Assembly (NCBI RefSeq): GCF_937891315.1
Contig: NZ_CALAGI010000094.1
Location: 4,315 to 68,314, forward strand
Reading direction: 5' to 3'
Source: an uncultured Amaricoccus sp.
GTDB taxonomy: Bacteria; Pseudomonadota; Alphaproteobacteria; Rhodobacterales; Rhodobacteraceae
DNA length: 64,000 nucleotides
Each line of letters opens with the position of its first letter. Positions within the stretch are counted from its first letter, which is position 1. Under the pieces are notes generated by a model. It worked only from the letters and a program-made list of their open reading frames with translations, did not search any database and had not been told where the DNA came from. This document shows positions 9,005 through 17,513 of the stretch, in pieces. The position numbers and the translations under genes were made by a program.

Positions 9005-9431
9005 GGGCGAGGCGGAGGAAGTGGCGGTCGCCTTCGACGGCGAGGAGGTCCGCGGCGGTCTCGACCGGCATCCAGACGGCGCGATGCGCGGGGTCGGCCG
9101 GCGCGCCGCGGCGCAGGACCGGACGGCAGAGATAGATGTGACAGACCTTGCGCGCCCAGAGGTCGTATTCCGGCATATGGCAGTAGCGCTGGAAGGCGCC
9201 GAGCCGGCGCAGGATCTGAATGCGCCAGCCGGTCTCTTCCAGGCATTCGCGGTGCAGGGCGCGGACCGGCCCCTCGCCGGGATCGACGCCGCCGCCGGGC
9301 AACTGGAACTCGTGGCGCGGGCGGGTCTGCTCCGTCACCAGCGCCTCGCGGCCGTGGAGGATGACGCCATAGGCGCCCGGCCGGTCGCGGTAGGTCCGCC
9401 CGGGGTCGATGCATTCGCCGAATCTTCGCAT
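8952..9431 (-). CDS. Nudix hydrolase
   Basis: The 159-residue protein has a complete Nudix box at residues 47-69 matching Gx5Ex7REUxEExGU: GGVDPGE, then seven residues, then RECLEETGW, so metal-dependent hydrolysis of a nucleoside-diphosphate-linked substrate is expected. The strand FQLPGGGVDPGEGPVRALH is well preserved. The specific substrate is not predictable. The last residues (SGRAGSSTPES) are encoded by a dispersed repeat and look unlike the Nudix fold, suggesting the original C-terminus was replaced or extended. The gene is divergent from hslO with an 85-base gap. Confidence 0.88.
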   Translation of the reverse strand: MRRFGECIDPGRTYRDRPGAYGVILHGREALVTEQTRPRHEFQLPGGGVDPGEGPVRALHRECLEETGWRIQILRRLGAFQRYCHMPEYDLWARKVCHIYLCRPVLRRGAPADPAHRAVWMPVETAADLLAVEGDRHFLRLALRNGVRSGRAGSSTPES

Positions 9432-9516
9432 GGTCGGGGTTATAGCAGAACCCCCGGGGTTTGCACTCGGCCGATGGAGCGTCTATGTGCGGGCATCAGC
9501 CAAACGGGAATCCGTC

Positions 9517-10509
9517 ATGAGCCTCGCCGGCCGCATCGCCTGGGACGACACCATCCTGCCGTTTCAGCTTGACCGCGCGGATATCCGCGGGCGGGTGGCG
9601 CGGCTCGATCAGGTGCTCGAGACGATCCTCGGCCAGCATGCCTATCCGGTGCCGGTGGCGGCGCTGGTCGCCGAGGCGACGTTGCTGACCGCGCTGATCG
9701 GCCAGACCATCAAGCAGGGCTGGAAGCTGAGCCTGCAATTGCGCGGACAAGGGCCGATCCGGCTGATCGCCACCGACTATTTCGGTCCCGACGCCGCCGG
9801 TGAGCCCGCGCGGATGCGCGCCTATGCCGGCTTCGACGCCGACGGGGTCGCGGCGGCGCACGGCACGCCGTTCGAGATGCTGGGCGGCGGGCTCTTTGCC
9901 ATCCTGATCGACCAGGGGCCGGGCACGACGCCCTATCAGGGTGTCACGCCGATCGCCGGGAATTCGCTGGCCGACTGCGCCGAGACCTATTTCGCCCAGT
10001 CCGAGCAACTGCCGACCCGCTTCGCGCTGGCGATGGGCGAGGCGCTGATGCCGGGCGAGGCGGCGCGCTGGCGGGCGGGCGGCGTCATGCTGCAGCACAT
10101 GCCGAAGGCCTCGCCCTATGCCAAGCAGGCGGCGAGCGGCTTCGATGGGCTTCTCGCCGCCGAGGACATGCTGGAGGGGATCGAGGCGGATAACTGGCGT
10201 CGGGCGGTCATGCTGCTCGGCACGGTCGAGGAGACCGAACTGATCGGACCGCGGGTCGGGCCGGACCAGCTGCTGCTGCGGCTGTTCCACGAGGAGGAGC
10301 CGCGGGTCTACGATCCGCAGCCGGTGCGGTTCGGCTGCACCTGTGGTCCGGAAAAGGTGGTGCGCACCCTGTCGATCTACACGCCGGACGAGATCGCGAC
10401 GATGACGACGCCGGAGGGCAGGATCACCGCCGATTGCCAGTTCTGCGGCGCGCACTACGAATTCGATCCGTCGGAGCTCGGAACCGGCGCCGAGCGGCCG
10501 GAGGGGTGA
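9517..10509 (+). CDS. hslO: Hsp33 redox-regulated chaperone
   Basis: Hsp33 is a cytosolic holdase activated by oxidative unfolding. The 330-residue protein has the N-terminal substrate-binding domain (ALVAEATLLTALIGQTIKQG, ILIDQGPGTTPYQGV, YFAQSEQLPTRFALA) and the C-terminal zinc switch with the family CxC...CxxC arrangement: FGCTCGPEKV and CQFCGAHYEF. The ATG at 9517 (MSLAGRIAWDDTILPFQLD) is chosen over upstream in-frame starts because homologous proteins begin here. It converges with the AI-2E family gene, only 18 bases apart. Confidence 0.95.
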   Translation: MSLAGRIAWDDTILPFQLDRADIRGRVARLDQVLETILGQHAYPVPVAALVAEATLLTALIGQTIKQGWKLSLQLRGQGPIRLIATDYFGPDAAGEPARMRAYAGFDADGVAAAHGTPFEMLGGGLFAILIDQGPGTTPYQGVTPIAGNSLADCAETYFAQSEQLPTRFALAMGEALMPGEAARWRAGGVMLQHMPKASPYAKQAASGFDGLLAAEDMLEGIEADNWRRAVMLLGTVEETELIGPRVGPDQLLLRLFHEEEPRVYDPQPVRFGCTCGPEKVVRTLSIYTPDEIATMTTPEGRITADCQFCGAHYEFDPSELGTGAERPEG

Positions 10510-10527
10510 GGGCCGTCGCGGCCTGAC

Positions 10528-11661
10528 CTATTCCGGCCTTGAACGGGCGGGGCCGATGTCGCCGTCGCGCGAGAGCAGGATGGCGAGCGGGCGGGTGCTG
10601 CCGAACTCGGAGAAGAGGATCACCAGCACGGCCATGATCGGCACCGACAGGATCGCGCCGGCGATGCCCCAGAGCGAGGACCAGGCGACGAGGCTGACCA
10701 GGATCACGAACGGGCTGAGATTCAGCGAATTGCCCATCAGCCATGGCTCGACGAAATTGCCGAGCAGCACCTGGATCGCCGTCATCGCCATGACGAAGAC
10801 CGCGACCGGCCAGAAGGCGCCGAACTGCGCGATCGCGACCAGCGTCGGCACGCCGACGCCGATCCAGCCGCCGAGATAGGGGATGTAGTTGAAAAGACCG
10901 ATCAGCACCGCCCAGAAACCGGCGAATTCGATGCCGAAATAGAGCATGATGAAATAGCTGCCGACCGCGAGCACAAGGTTGATCAGCGTCTTCATCACGA
11001 GATAGGTGCCGATCCGGCTGTTGACGTCGTGGATCACCTGCTGGACCTGCGCCACCTTGGCCGGTTCGTCGGAAATGCGCGCGATCTTGGCGGCGAAGGC
11101 GTTCTTTTCGAGCAGGATGAAGCCGGTGTAGATCGCGACGACGAGGAACGAGACGGCGATCGCAACCGCCGAGCCGAGCGTCAGGCCGATCAGCCGCTGC
11201 AGGTTCACATAGACGAGGATATCCTGGCGCAGGGTCCGCCACGACTGTTCCCCCTCGATGCCGAGATGGCTGGCGAGCGTCTGGATCAGCGCCAGGATCC
11301 GGTCCTGATACTGCGGCGCCAGGGCGACGACGCTGCCGATATTGGTGACGAGGAGCGAGAACATCTCGACCAGCACGAAGCCGATTGCGACGATCGCGAC
11401 GACGTAGCGGACGCCGACGGGCAGCTGGCGCAGGCCGGGGATCCGGCCGATCAGTTCGGAGAGGCCGAGAACGACATAGGCGACGATCACGCTGGCCACC
11501 ACCGGCAGGATGACCGACCGGCCGATGATCAGGATCCAGCCGATCATCAGCGCCAGGGCCACCCCGAGCACGAGCCGTGAGAACGGATCCTTCATTCCAC
11601 GCCCTTTCAAGATGCGCTCGGCCGCTTCCGGTAACTTGCGCCGGTCGGATTCCGCAAGCAT
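10528..11661 (-). CDS. AI-2E family transporter (PerM/TqsA-like)
   Basis: A polytopic membrane protein of 377 residues with the AI-2E transporter signature: an N-terminal pair of helices (VLGVALALMIGWILIIGRSV and following), a large loop, then helices containing YIPYLGGWIGVGVP, LGNFVEPWLMGNSLNLSPF and WGIAGAILSVPIMAVL. The family covers autoinducer-2 exporters, sodium/proton antiporters and permeases of unknown cargo, so no substrate is assigned. An internal ATG at 11595 (MKDPFSRLVLG) is an alternative start that loses only a charged N-terminal tail. Confidence 0.9.
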   Translation of the reverse strand: MLAESDRRKLPEAAERILKGRGMKDPFSRLVLGVALALMIGWILIIGRSVILPVVASVIVAYVVLGLSELIGRIPGLRQLPVGVRYVVAIVAIGFVLVEMFSLLVTNIGSVVALAPQYQDRILALIQTLASHLGIEGEQSWRTLRQDILVYVNLQRLIGLTLGSAVAIAVSFLVVAIYTGFILLEKNAFAAKIARISDEPAKVAQVQQVIHDVNSRIGTYLVMKTLINLVLAVGSYFIMLYFGIEFAGFWAVLIGLFNYIPYLGGWIGVGVPTLVAIAQFGAFWPVAVFVMAMTAIQVLLGNFVEPWLMGNSLNLSPFVILVSLVAWSSLWGIAGAILSVPIMAVLVILFSEFGSTRPLAILLSRDGDIGPARSRPE

Positions 11662-11827
11662 CGCAGTACCTTAACCGCCGGGTGATTCCATCCGGCCGCA
11701 AACTGCCTAACACGCGGGCGCGCGTCGGCGATAGACTTCGCCGCGGCGCGGCGAAAACCATCGCCGCGGGTTGGATCGCGGCGTTCATGCAACGGTCGGG
11801 CGAGAGGATGAACGCCCCGGCGCCTGC

Positions 11828-11844
11828 GTAAACCATTCGTTTAC
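11828..11844. promoter_or_regulatory. Perfect inverted repeat GTAAAC-N5-GTTTAC
   Basis: The six-base arms GTAAAC and GTTTAC are exact inverted repeats separated by CATTC. They sit in an otherwise GC-rich intergenic region, 56 bases upstream of a possible small ORF and about 170 bases upstream of the leftward AI-2E gene. The form suits a dimeric transcription factor; which one is unknown. Confidence 0.35.
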
Positions 11845-11899
11845 TTCCCCGCGCGGACATTGGCCCATCCACGATCGTCCCAGGAGTTTCATCCCCGAC

Positions 11900-12040
11900 A
11901 TGCGAGACCGCCCGATCCTTTCCGAAAGGCTCGCCCAAGCCATTGGATTCCTTCTCGCCTTCTGGAGGGAGCGCCGCTGGACCTATCGTCCCGAACGACG
12001 CTATATGCGTGGCAAGCCGAGCGACGGGGCGCGGGGCTGA
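11900..12040 (+). CDS. Possible small basic protein (46 aa)
   Basis: The frame reads MRDRPILSERLAQAIGFLLA and continues with a Trp/Arg-rich end (FWRERRWTYRPERR). It has a plausible amphipathic helix followed by a basic tail and looks more protein-like than the alternative frames. An AGGAG motif lies upstream but 13 bases away, too far for an ideal ribosome site. I do not recognise a family. It may be a real small protein or chance. Confidence 0.3.
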   Translation: MRDRPILSERLAQAIGFLLAFWRERRWTYRPERRYMRGKPSDGARG

Positions 12041-12237
12041 GACAAGGCGTTTCCAGCCCGCGGGCCACTTCGCGGACCAGCCGATGAGCGTTCGCCCGTT
12101 GGGTGGGCGGGGTCTTCTATTGCGCTTGCGCTCTCTGGTCACGCCGCTAAGGTGAGTCGGGTGAGCGAGAGGGGATCGGACGGCCGGGAGGAATATTCCG
12201 CGGTCTTCGCGAACCGGGGGCCGCGAAGGGGGCTTGG

Positions 12238-13032
<795 letters not shown>

Positions 13033-13073
13033 CAAGACGCGGCACGCGTCCAAAGCAACAGGGAAGTTTCAGC

Positions 13074-13844
13074 ATGATCAGACCGTTCCGCTCTCTCCTC
13101 GGCCTCGGCCTCGCCCTGATGGCCTTCGCGGCGCCGGCGGCGGCGCAGACGCTCCGAATCGGCACCGAGGCGGCCTACAAGCCCTTCGCCTATGTCCTGC
13201 CGTCGGGCGAATTGACCGGTTTCGACATCGATATCACCAAGGCGCTCTGCAAGCAGATGGGCGTCGAATGCACCATCACCAACATGGCCTTCGACGGGCT
13301 GATCCCCGCGCTCAACGCCAAGAAGGTCGATGCCATCATCGCCTCGATGTCGATCACGGAGGAGCGGGAGAAGACCATCGGCATGGCCGGCCCCTACTAT
13401 TTCGTGCCGGCGATGTTCATCGGTGCCAAGGACGCCGGGCTCGAGGCGACGCCGGAGGCGCTCTCCGGCAAGTATGTCGGCGTCCAGCGCGGCAGCACGA
13501 TGTCGAACTATGTCAAGGCGACCTTTCCCGACGCCCGCGTGCAGGCCTATGACACGGTCGAGGCCGCGGTGCTCGATCTCGGCAGCGGCCGGGTCGATCT
13601 CGTCTTCGCCGATTCCGTGGTGCTGAGCGATTTCCTCGCCGGCAAGGACGGCGCCGGTTTCGCCCCGGTCGGTGATCCGGTCTACAACAAGGAATATCTC
13701 GGCAGCGGCGCGGGTATCGGCGTCCGCCTTGACGACGCCGAGCTGAAGGCCAAGTTCAACGACGCGCTGGCGGCGCTCATCGCCTCGGGCGAATACAAGA
13801 CGCTGAACGACAAATACGTGCCCATCGACATCCTGCCGAAGTGA
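13074..13844 (+). CDS. Polar amino-acid ABC transporter, periplasmic binding protein
   Basis: The 256-residue protein has a signal peptide (MIRPFRSLLGLGLALMAFAA, cleavage after AAAQ) and the family 3 solute-binding fold: LRIGTEAAYKPFAY, GELTGFDIDITKALC, AFDGLIPALNAKKVDAII and SMSITEEREKTI. These are typical of lysine/arginine/ornithine or histidine binding proteins (ArgT/HisJ/AotJ type). It lies 41 bases after the ATPase gene and before both permeases. Substrate assignment within the basic amino acids is inference from family and from the nearby arginine genes. Confidence 0.92.
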   Translation: MIRPFRSLLGLGLALMAFAAPAAAQTLRIGTEAAYKPFAYVLPSGELTGFDIDITKALCKQMGVECTITNMAFDGLIPALNAKKVDAIIASMSITEEREKTIGMAGPYYFVPAMFIGAKDAGLEATPEALSGKYVGVQRGSTMSNYVKATFPDARVQAYDTVEAAVLDLGSGRVDLVFADSVVLSDFLAGKDGAGFAPVGDPVYNKEYLGSGAGIGVRLDDAELKAKFNDALAALIASGEYKTLNDKYVPIDILPK

Positions 13845-13885
13845 GGCCGTCGGTGACGGGACCCATGCGCGCGGCGGGGTGCTGA

Positions 13886-14563
13886 ATGGAGAATCTCGTC
13901 GCCTATCTGCCGCTCCTCCTCGCCGGGCTGCGCACGACGGTCCTGCTCGCGGTCAGTACGCTGGTCCTCGGGCTGATCCTCGGGATGGCGCTGGCGATGG
14001 CGAAGCTGTCGCGGCATTTTTGGGTTTCGCGGCCGGCCTACGCGGTGACCAACTTCCTGCGTGGCATCCCGGAATATCTCGTGCTCCTGGTGATCTATTT
14101 CGGCGGCACGCAGGTGATCGACGCGGTGCTCGGGCCGGGCGTGCTGGAGGTCAGCCCCTGGATCGCCGGCCTGACGGCGCTGACCATCATCTTCAGTTCC
14201 TACGCCTCGGAAACCTTCCGGGGCGCCTTCCTGTCGGTCGCCAAGGGTCAGATCGAGGCCGGGCGGGCCTATGGCTTCTCGTCCTGGCAATGCTTCCGGT
14301 TGATCCAGCTGCCGCAGATCCTGCGGGTGGCGATCCCGGGCCTCGGCAATCTCTGGCAGAGCGTGGTCAAGGATACGGCTCTGGTCTCGATCATCGGGCT
14401 CGAGGACATGATGCGCAAGGCAAACCAGGCGGCGACCGCGACGCGCGAGCCGTTCGTTTTCTATTTCGCAGTGTCGCTCGGCTACCTCCTGATCACGGTC
14501 GTCTCGATGCTGGTGATCGCGCAGCTCGAAAAGCGGGCGAACCGCGGCATGCCGAAGGGATAG
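13886..14563 (+). CDS. Polar amino-acid ABC transporter permease (HisQ/ArtQ type)
   Basis: A 225-residue inner-membrane permease with about five helices. The family EAA loop reads SETFRGAFLSVAKGQIEAGR followed by AYGFSSWQCFRLIQLPQ. FLRGIPEYLVLLVIYFGG is the usual strongly conserved helix start, with Glu in place of the more common Pro-Leu-Leu region. It forms the heterodimeric pore with the next gene, four bases downstream. Confidence 0.92.
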   Translation: MENLVAYLPLLLAGLRTTVLLAVSTLVLGLILGMALAMAKLSRHFWVSRPAYAVTNFLRGIPEYLVLLVIYFGGTQVIDAVLGPGVLEVSPWIAGLTALTIIFSSYASETFRGAFLSVAKGQIEAGRAYGFSSWQCFRLIQLPQILRVAIPGLGNLWQSVVKDTALVSIIGLEDMMRKANQAATATREPFVFYFAVSLGYLLITVVSMLVIAQLEKRANRGMPKG

Positions 14564-14567
14564 ACCG

Positions 14568-15254
14568 ATGATCGACATCCTGCGGCAATACGGGCCGAAT
14601 TTCCTCAGCGGCACCTGGCTCACCATCCAGCTGATGGTGATCGCGGCCATCCTCGGCTTCCTGCTCGCCGTGCCGGTGGCGCTGGCGCGACTGTCGCCGC
14701 GACCGTTGCTCAGCGGGACGGCGGCGGCCTATTCGCTGTTCTTCCGCGGAACGCCGCTGCTGGTGCAGATCTTCCTGGTCTACTACGGGCTCGGCCAGTT
14801 CGATTTCGTGCGGCAGTCGTTTCTGTGGCCGTTCCTGCGCGAGGCCTATGTCTGCGCGCTGATCACCTTCACCCTGAACACCGCCGCCTATTCCGGCGAG
14901 ATCGTGCGCGGCGGCATCCTCTCGGTACCGCGCGGCGAGATCGAGGCGGCGCGGGCGGCGGGCATGTCGGCGGTAACCGCCTATCGGCTGGTGATCCTGC
15001 CGCGTGCCTTCTCGATCATCCTGCCGGCCTATTCGAACGAGGTCATCATCCTGATGAAGGGCACCGCGCTTGCCTCGACCATCACGCTTCTGGAACTGAT
15101 GGGCGAGTCGCAGCTCGCCGCCTCGGCGACCTATCAGCCGATCCAGGTCTTCGCGATCGCCGGAGCGATCTACTATGCGCTGACCCTGATCATCACCCGA
15201 ATCTTCCGGCTGCTCGAGGGCCGGTACAACCGCTATATGGTCGCTGGTCGGTAG
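14568..15254 (+). CDS. Polar amino-acid ABC transporter permease (HisM/ArtM type)
   Basis: A 228-residue permease. Signatures are FFRGTPLLVQIFLVYYGLGQ and the EAA loop SGEIVRGGILSVPRGEIEAA then RAAGMSAVTAYRLVILPRAF. The final helices lead to FRLLEGRYNRYMVAGR. It is the last gene of the transporter operon and its stop codon touches a partial copy of a dispersed repeat at 15255-15292. Confidence 0.93.
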   Translation: MIDILRQYGPNFLSGTWLTIQLMVIAAILGFLLAVPVALARLSPRPLLSGTAAAYSLFFRGTPLLVQIFLVYYGLGQFDFVRQSFLWPFLREAYVCALITFTLNTAAYSGEIVRGGILSVPRGEIEAARAAGMSAVTAYRLVILPRAFSIILPAYSNEVIILMKGTALASTITLLELMGESQLAASATYQPIQVFAIAGAIYYALTLIITRIFRLLEGRYNRYMVAGR

Positions 15255-15292
15255 AGCGCGCGGAGTCCGGTTCCGCCGGATCGGACCCGCTC
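15255..15292. repeat. Dispersed intergenic repeat family 2, partial copy 3
   Basis: The block GGAGTCCGGTTCCGCCGGAT followed by CGGACCCGCTC matches the right halves of the copies at 8902-9004 and 36201-36303. It fills the whole 36-base gap between the convergent permease and cyanophycinase genes, a position where a stem-loop could serve as a two-way terminator. Confidence 0.5.
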
Positions 15293-17513
15293 AATCGTAT
15301 TCGTCGCGCGGGGATTCCAGATCCAGCACGGCCGAGGCGCCGTCGATGCGCTGGAAGCGCAGGCGCACGCCGCGGTGACCGACGCCGCCGGCGGCGTCGG
15401 TGGCGCGACCGTCCGGCACGCCCACCTCCCGTGCGAGGCGCGAGACGAGGGTATCGAGCAGCGGCTTCCCGGCGGCGGGCTGCCCGCCGCGGACGGTGAC
15501 GCCGGTGGAAAGGTCGATCGCATCGCCGGGTGTCAGCAGGGTAAGCCGGATGCCCTTGGCGACGAAGCTGTCGCTGTGCAGCACGAGGTTGGTCGGGTCG
15601 ATTTCGACCAGGACAAAGCCATGCTTGCCGCGCGCCTCGATCCGCGCCCCGGACTCCGAGACAATGGCGGCGCTGTCCTCGAACACGCCGACGCCGAACC
15701 GCTCGCCTTCCTCGGCGCAGGCGACGACGAGGCGACCGAGGCGGTTGCCGCCTAGGATGTTCTGGTCGATGATGCCGCCGCCGAAGAGGCCGATGCCTTC
15801 CTGGATCACCAGGCCCGGGTGGCCGAGGTCGGAGGCGACGCCGTAGCGCAACGCCTCGCGGACCGAACCGCCGGCGATCATCACCCCTGACAGGGCCGAG
15901 GCCGCGCCGCTGGCCGCGATCAACGCCGCGCCGCCGGCGTGGGCGCGGGCGATCGCGCGCAGTACGGCGCTTTCCTCGCCCCGGTGCAGCATGGTTTCGA
16001 CCAGGCGGATCTGGTTGCCGCCGCAGAGCAGGATGCCACGCATTCGGCCGATCGCTTCCAGCCGGTCCGCGTCCTGGCTGACGAATTCCACCGTGTCGAT
16101 GGTGACGCCGAGGTCCACCCCCTCGATGCCGAGCTTGCGCAGCATGCGGATATGGTCGTTCGTCACGCGGCCAGGTTCGGCCGAGGCGGCGCCGATCACC
16201 CCGACCGGTCCCGCGCCGACCAGCCCCTTCACCGCTTCCATCATCACCGGCGCGCTGTCGAGCGGCGAGGAGCCGAGCAGAACCATCCGCGCCGCGGGAT
16301 TCGGCGGCGCGCCGAAGGTGGCGCCGCGGCGGATCACCCGCTCGGCGATGCGCTTTGGGCTGAGCTTCTCGGCGACGAGCGAGGCGCGGAAATTGAGCGC
16401 GGTCATGCGCAGGCCGCTGTCGGGCGTCGCGATCATCACGCGTGAGACGCGATGCTCGCGGGTGAGCTCGACCGTGACGTTGTAGCCGGAACGCGGATCG
16501 AACGCCTCGGCGTGATCAGTGGCATAGACCGACTGCTCGCCGAGCACGAGGCGGGCCATCAGGTCGTAGAGCGTATAGGCGCCAAAGACGTTGCGGCGGG
16601 AATGGATCGGGGCGCGATAGGCGATCTCGCGCTGGCGCACCCGGCGCTTGGCGACGCCGGGGAACGGCTTGAACTTCTGGAGGTCGATCCAGTCGCCATC
16701 GTCGACATAGCTGAGGCGGAAGTCCTGGAACGACCGTCCGTCCGGCGCGACGCGGACCCTGGCGAGGTCGATGGTCATCACGCCATATTCGCCGCAGACG
16801 CGGCCGACGTCCCCCTCGACCAGCAGCGCGGTGTTTTCGTCGATGCCGATGCCGCGCCTGACGCCGGCGTGATGCATGGCGCTCACCAGTCGGCCGAGCC
16901 GGCCGCGCTTGATGAAATGCTGGTCGAGCATGCCGAAGCGAAAGAAGCCGAGACCGGGTCCGAGCAGAAGGCCCGGCCGATCCGGATTCTCGGTCAGGCC
17001 GTGCACCACCGATTCGAGCGAGGTGCCGCCGAGCAGCATGCGCTCGGACATCATCGCCGCGCCCGCGCTCGAGCCTGCGATCAGTCCGCCGCCGGCGTGC
17101 AGCGCGCGCAGGGCTTGGAGCACCGGCGTCTCGCGGCCGCCGCGCACCAGCGCGCCGACGATCTTCGCCTGGTCGCCGCCGGTGAAATAGACCCCGCCGG
17201 CGCCGGTGATCCGGGCGGCGAGCGCGGGATCGAAGGCGAGCGTGCCGGCGCTCTGGATATCGAGCGGTACGACCTCGGCCTCGAAACCGTGGCCGCGGAA
17301 GACCTGGGCGGTTTCCTCGCCGACCGTCCGCGGCTCGCTCGACGCGGTCGGAAAGATCAGCACCCGGCCGCCGGACAGGCGGCGCATCTCCGTGTAGATC
17401 GCAACGTTCTCGTCCTCGAGCCGGCCGCCGATGACGGCCAGCCGCTGGCCGCCCGCGGCCGCCCGCGCGGCGAGCGTCGACCAGGGCGCCACGCGCGTCT
17501 TCCCGTCAGGCAA
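15291..17513 (-). CDS. Tandem two-domain cyanophycinase (peptidase S51)
   Basis: At 740 residues this is more than twice the usual cyanophycinase length because the S51 fold occurs twice. Domain 1 (about 20-300) has GGVYFTGGDQAKIVGALVR, the nucleophile elbow AGSSAGAA (Ser149) and GIGIDENTALLVEG. Domain 2 (about 390-650) has ILLCGGNQIRLVETML, a changed elbow AASGAASA, and GVGVFEDSAAIV, so its activity is doubtful. Cyanophycinase cuts cyanophycin to beta-Asp-Arg dipeptides. The frame opens with TTG at 17513, overlapping the cyanophycin synthetase stop codon; no Shine-Dalgarno is visible, suggesting translational coupling. A GTG seven codons later is an alternative start. Confidence 0.85.
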   Translation of the reverse strand: MPDGKTRVAPWSTLAARAAAGGQRLAVIGGRLEDENVAIYTEMRRLSGGRVLIFPTASSEPRTVGEETAQVFRGHGFEAEVVPLDIQSAGTLAFDPALAARITGAGGVYFTGGDQAKIVGALVRGGRETPVLQALRALHAGGGLIAGSSAGAAMMSERMLLGGTSLESVVHGLTENPDRPGLLLGPGLGFFRFGMLDQHFIKRGRLGRLVSAMHHAGVRRGIGIDENTALLVEGDVGRVCGEYGVMTIDLARVRVAPDGRSFQDFRLSYVDDGDWIDLQKFKPFPGVAKRRVRQREIAYRAPIHSRRNVFGAYTLYDLMARLVLGEQSVYATDHAEAFDPRSGYNVTVELTREHRVSRVMIATPDSGLRMTALNFRASLVAEKLSPKRIAERVIRRGATFGAPPNPAARMVLLGSSPLDSAPVMMEAVKGLVGAGPVGVIGAASAEPGRVTNDHIRMLRKLGIEGVDLGVTIDTVEFVSQDADRLEAIGRMRGILLCGGNQIRLVETMLHRGEESAVLRAIARAHAGGAALIAASGAASALSGVMIAGGSVREALRYGVASDLGHPGLVIQEGIGLFGGGIIDQNILGGNRLGRLVVACAEEGERFGVGVFEDSAAIVSESGARIEARGKHGFVLVEIDPTNLVLHSDSFVAKGIRLTLLTPGDAIDLSTGVTVRGGQPAAGKPLLDTLVSRLAREVGVPDGRATDAAGGVGHRGVRLRFQRIDGASAVLDLESPRDEYD

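Larger units (their letters stand above)
11662..12237. other. Long intergenic region
   Basis: This 576-base gap lies between the leftward AI-2E gene and the rightward amino-acid transporter operon, so it holds promoters for both. I see an inverted repeat at 11828-11844, one possible small ORF at 11900-12040, and a GC-rich lead region before 12238. No tRNA-like cloverleaf or strong riboswitch-like fold stands out by eye. Confidence 0.5.
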
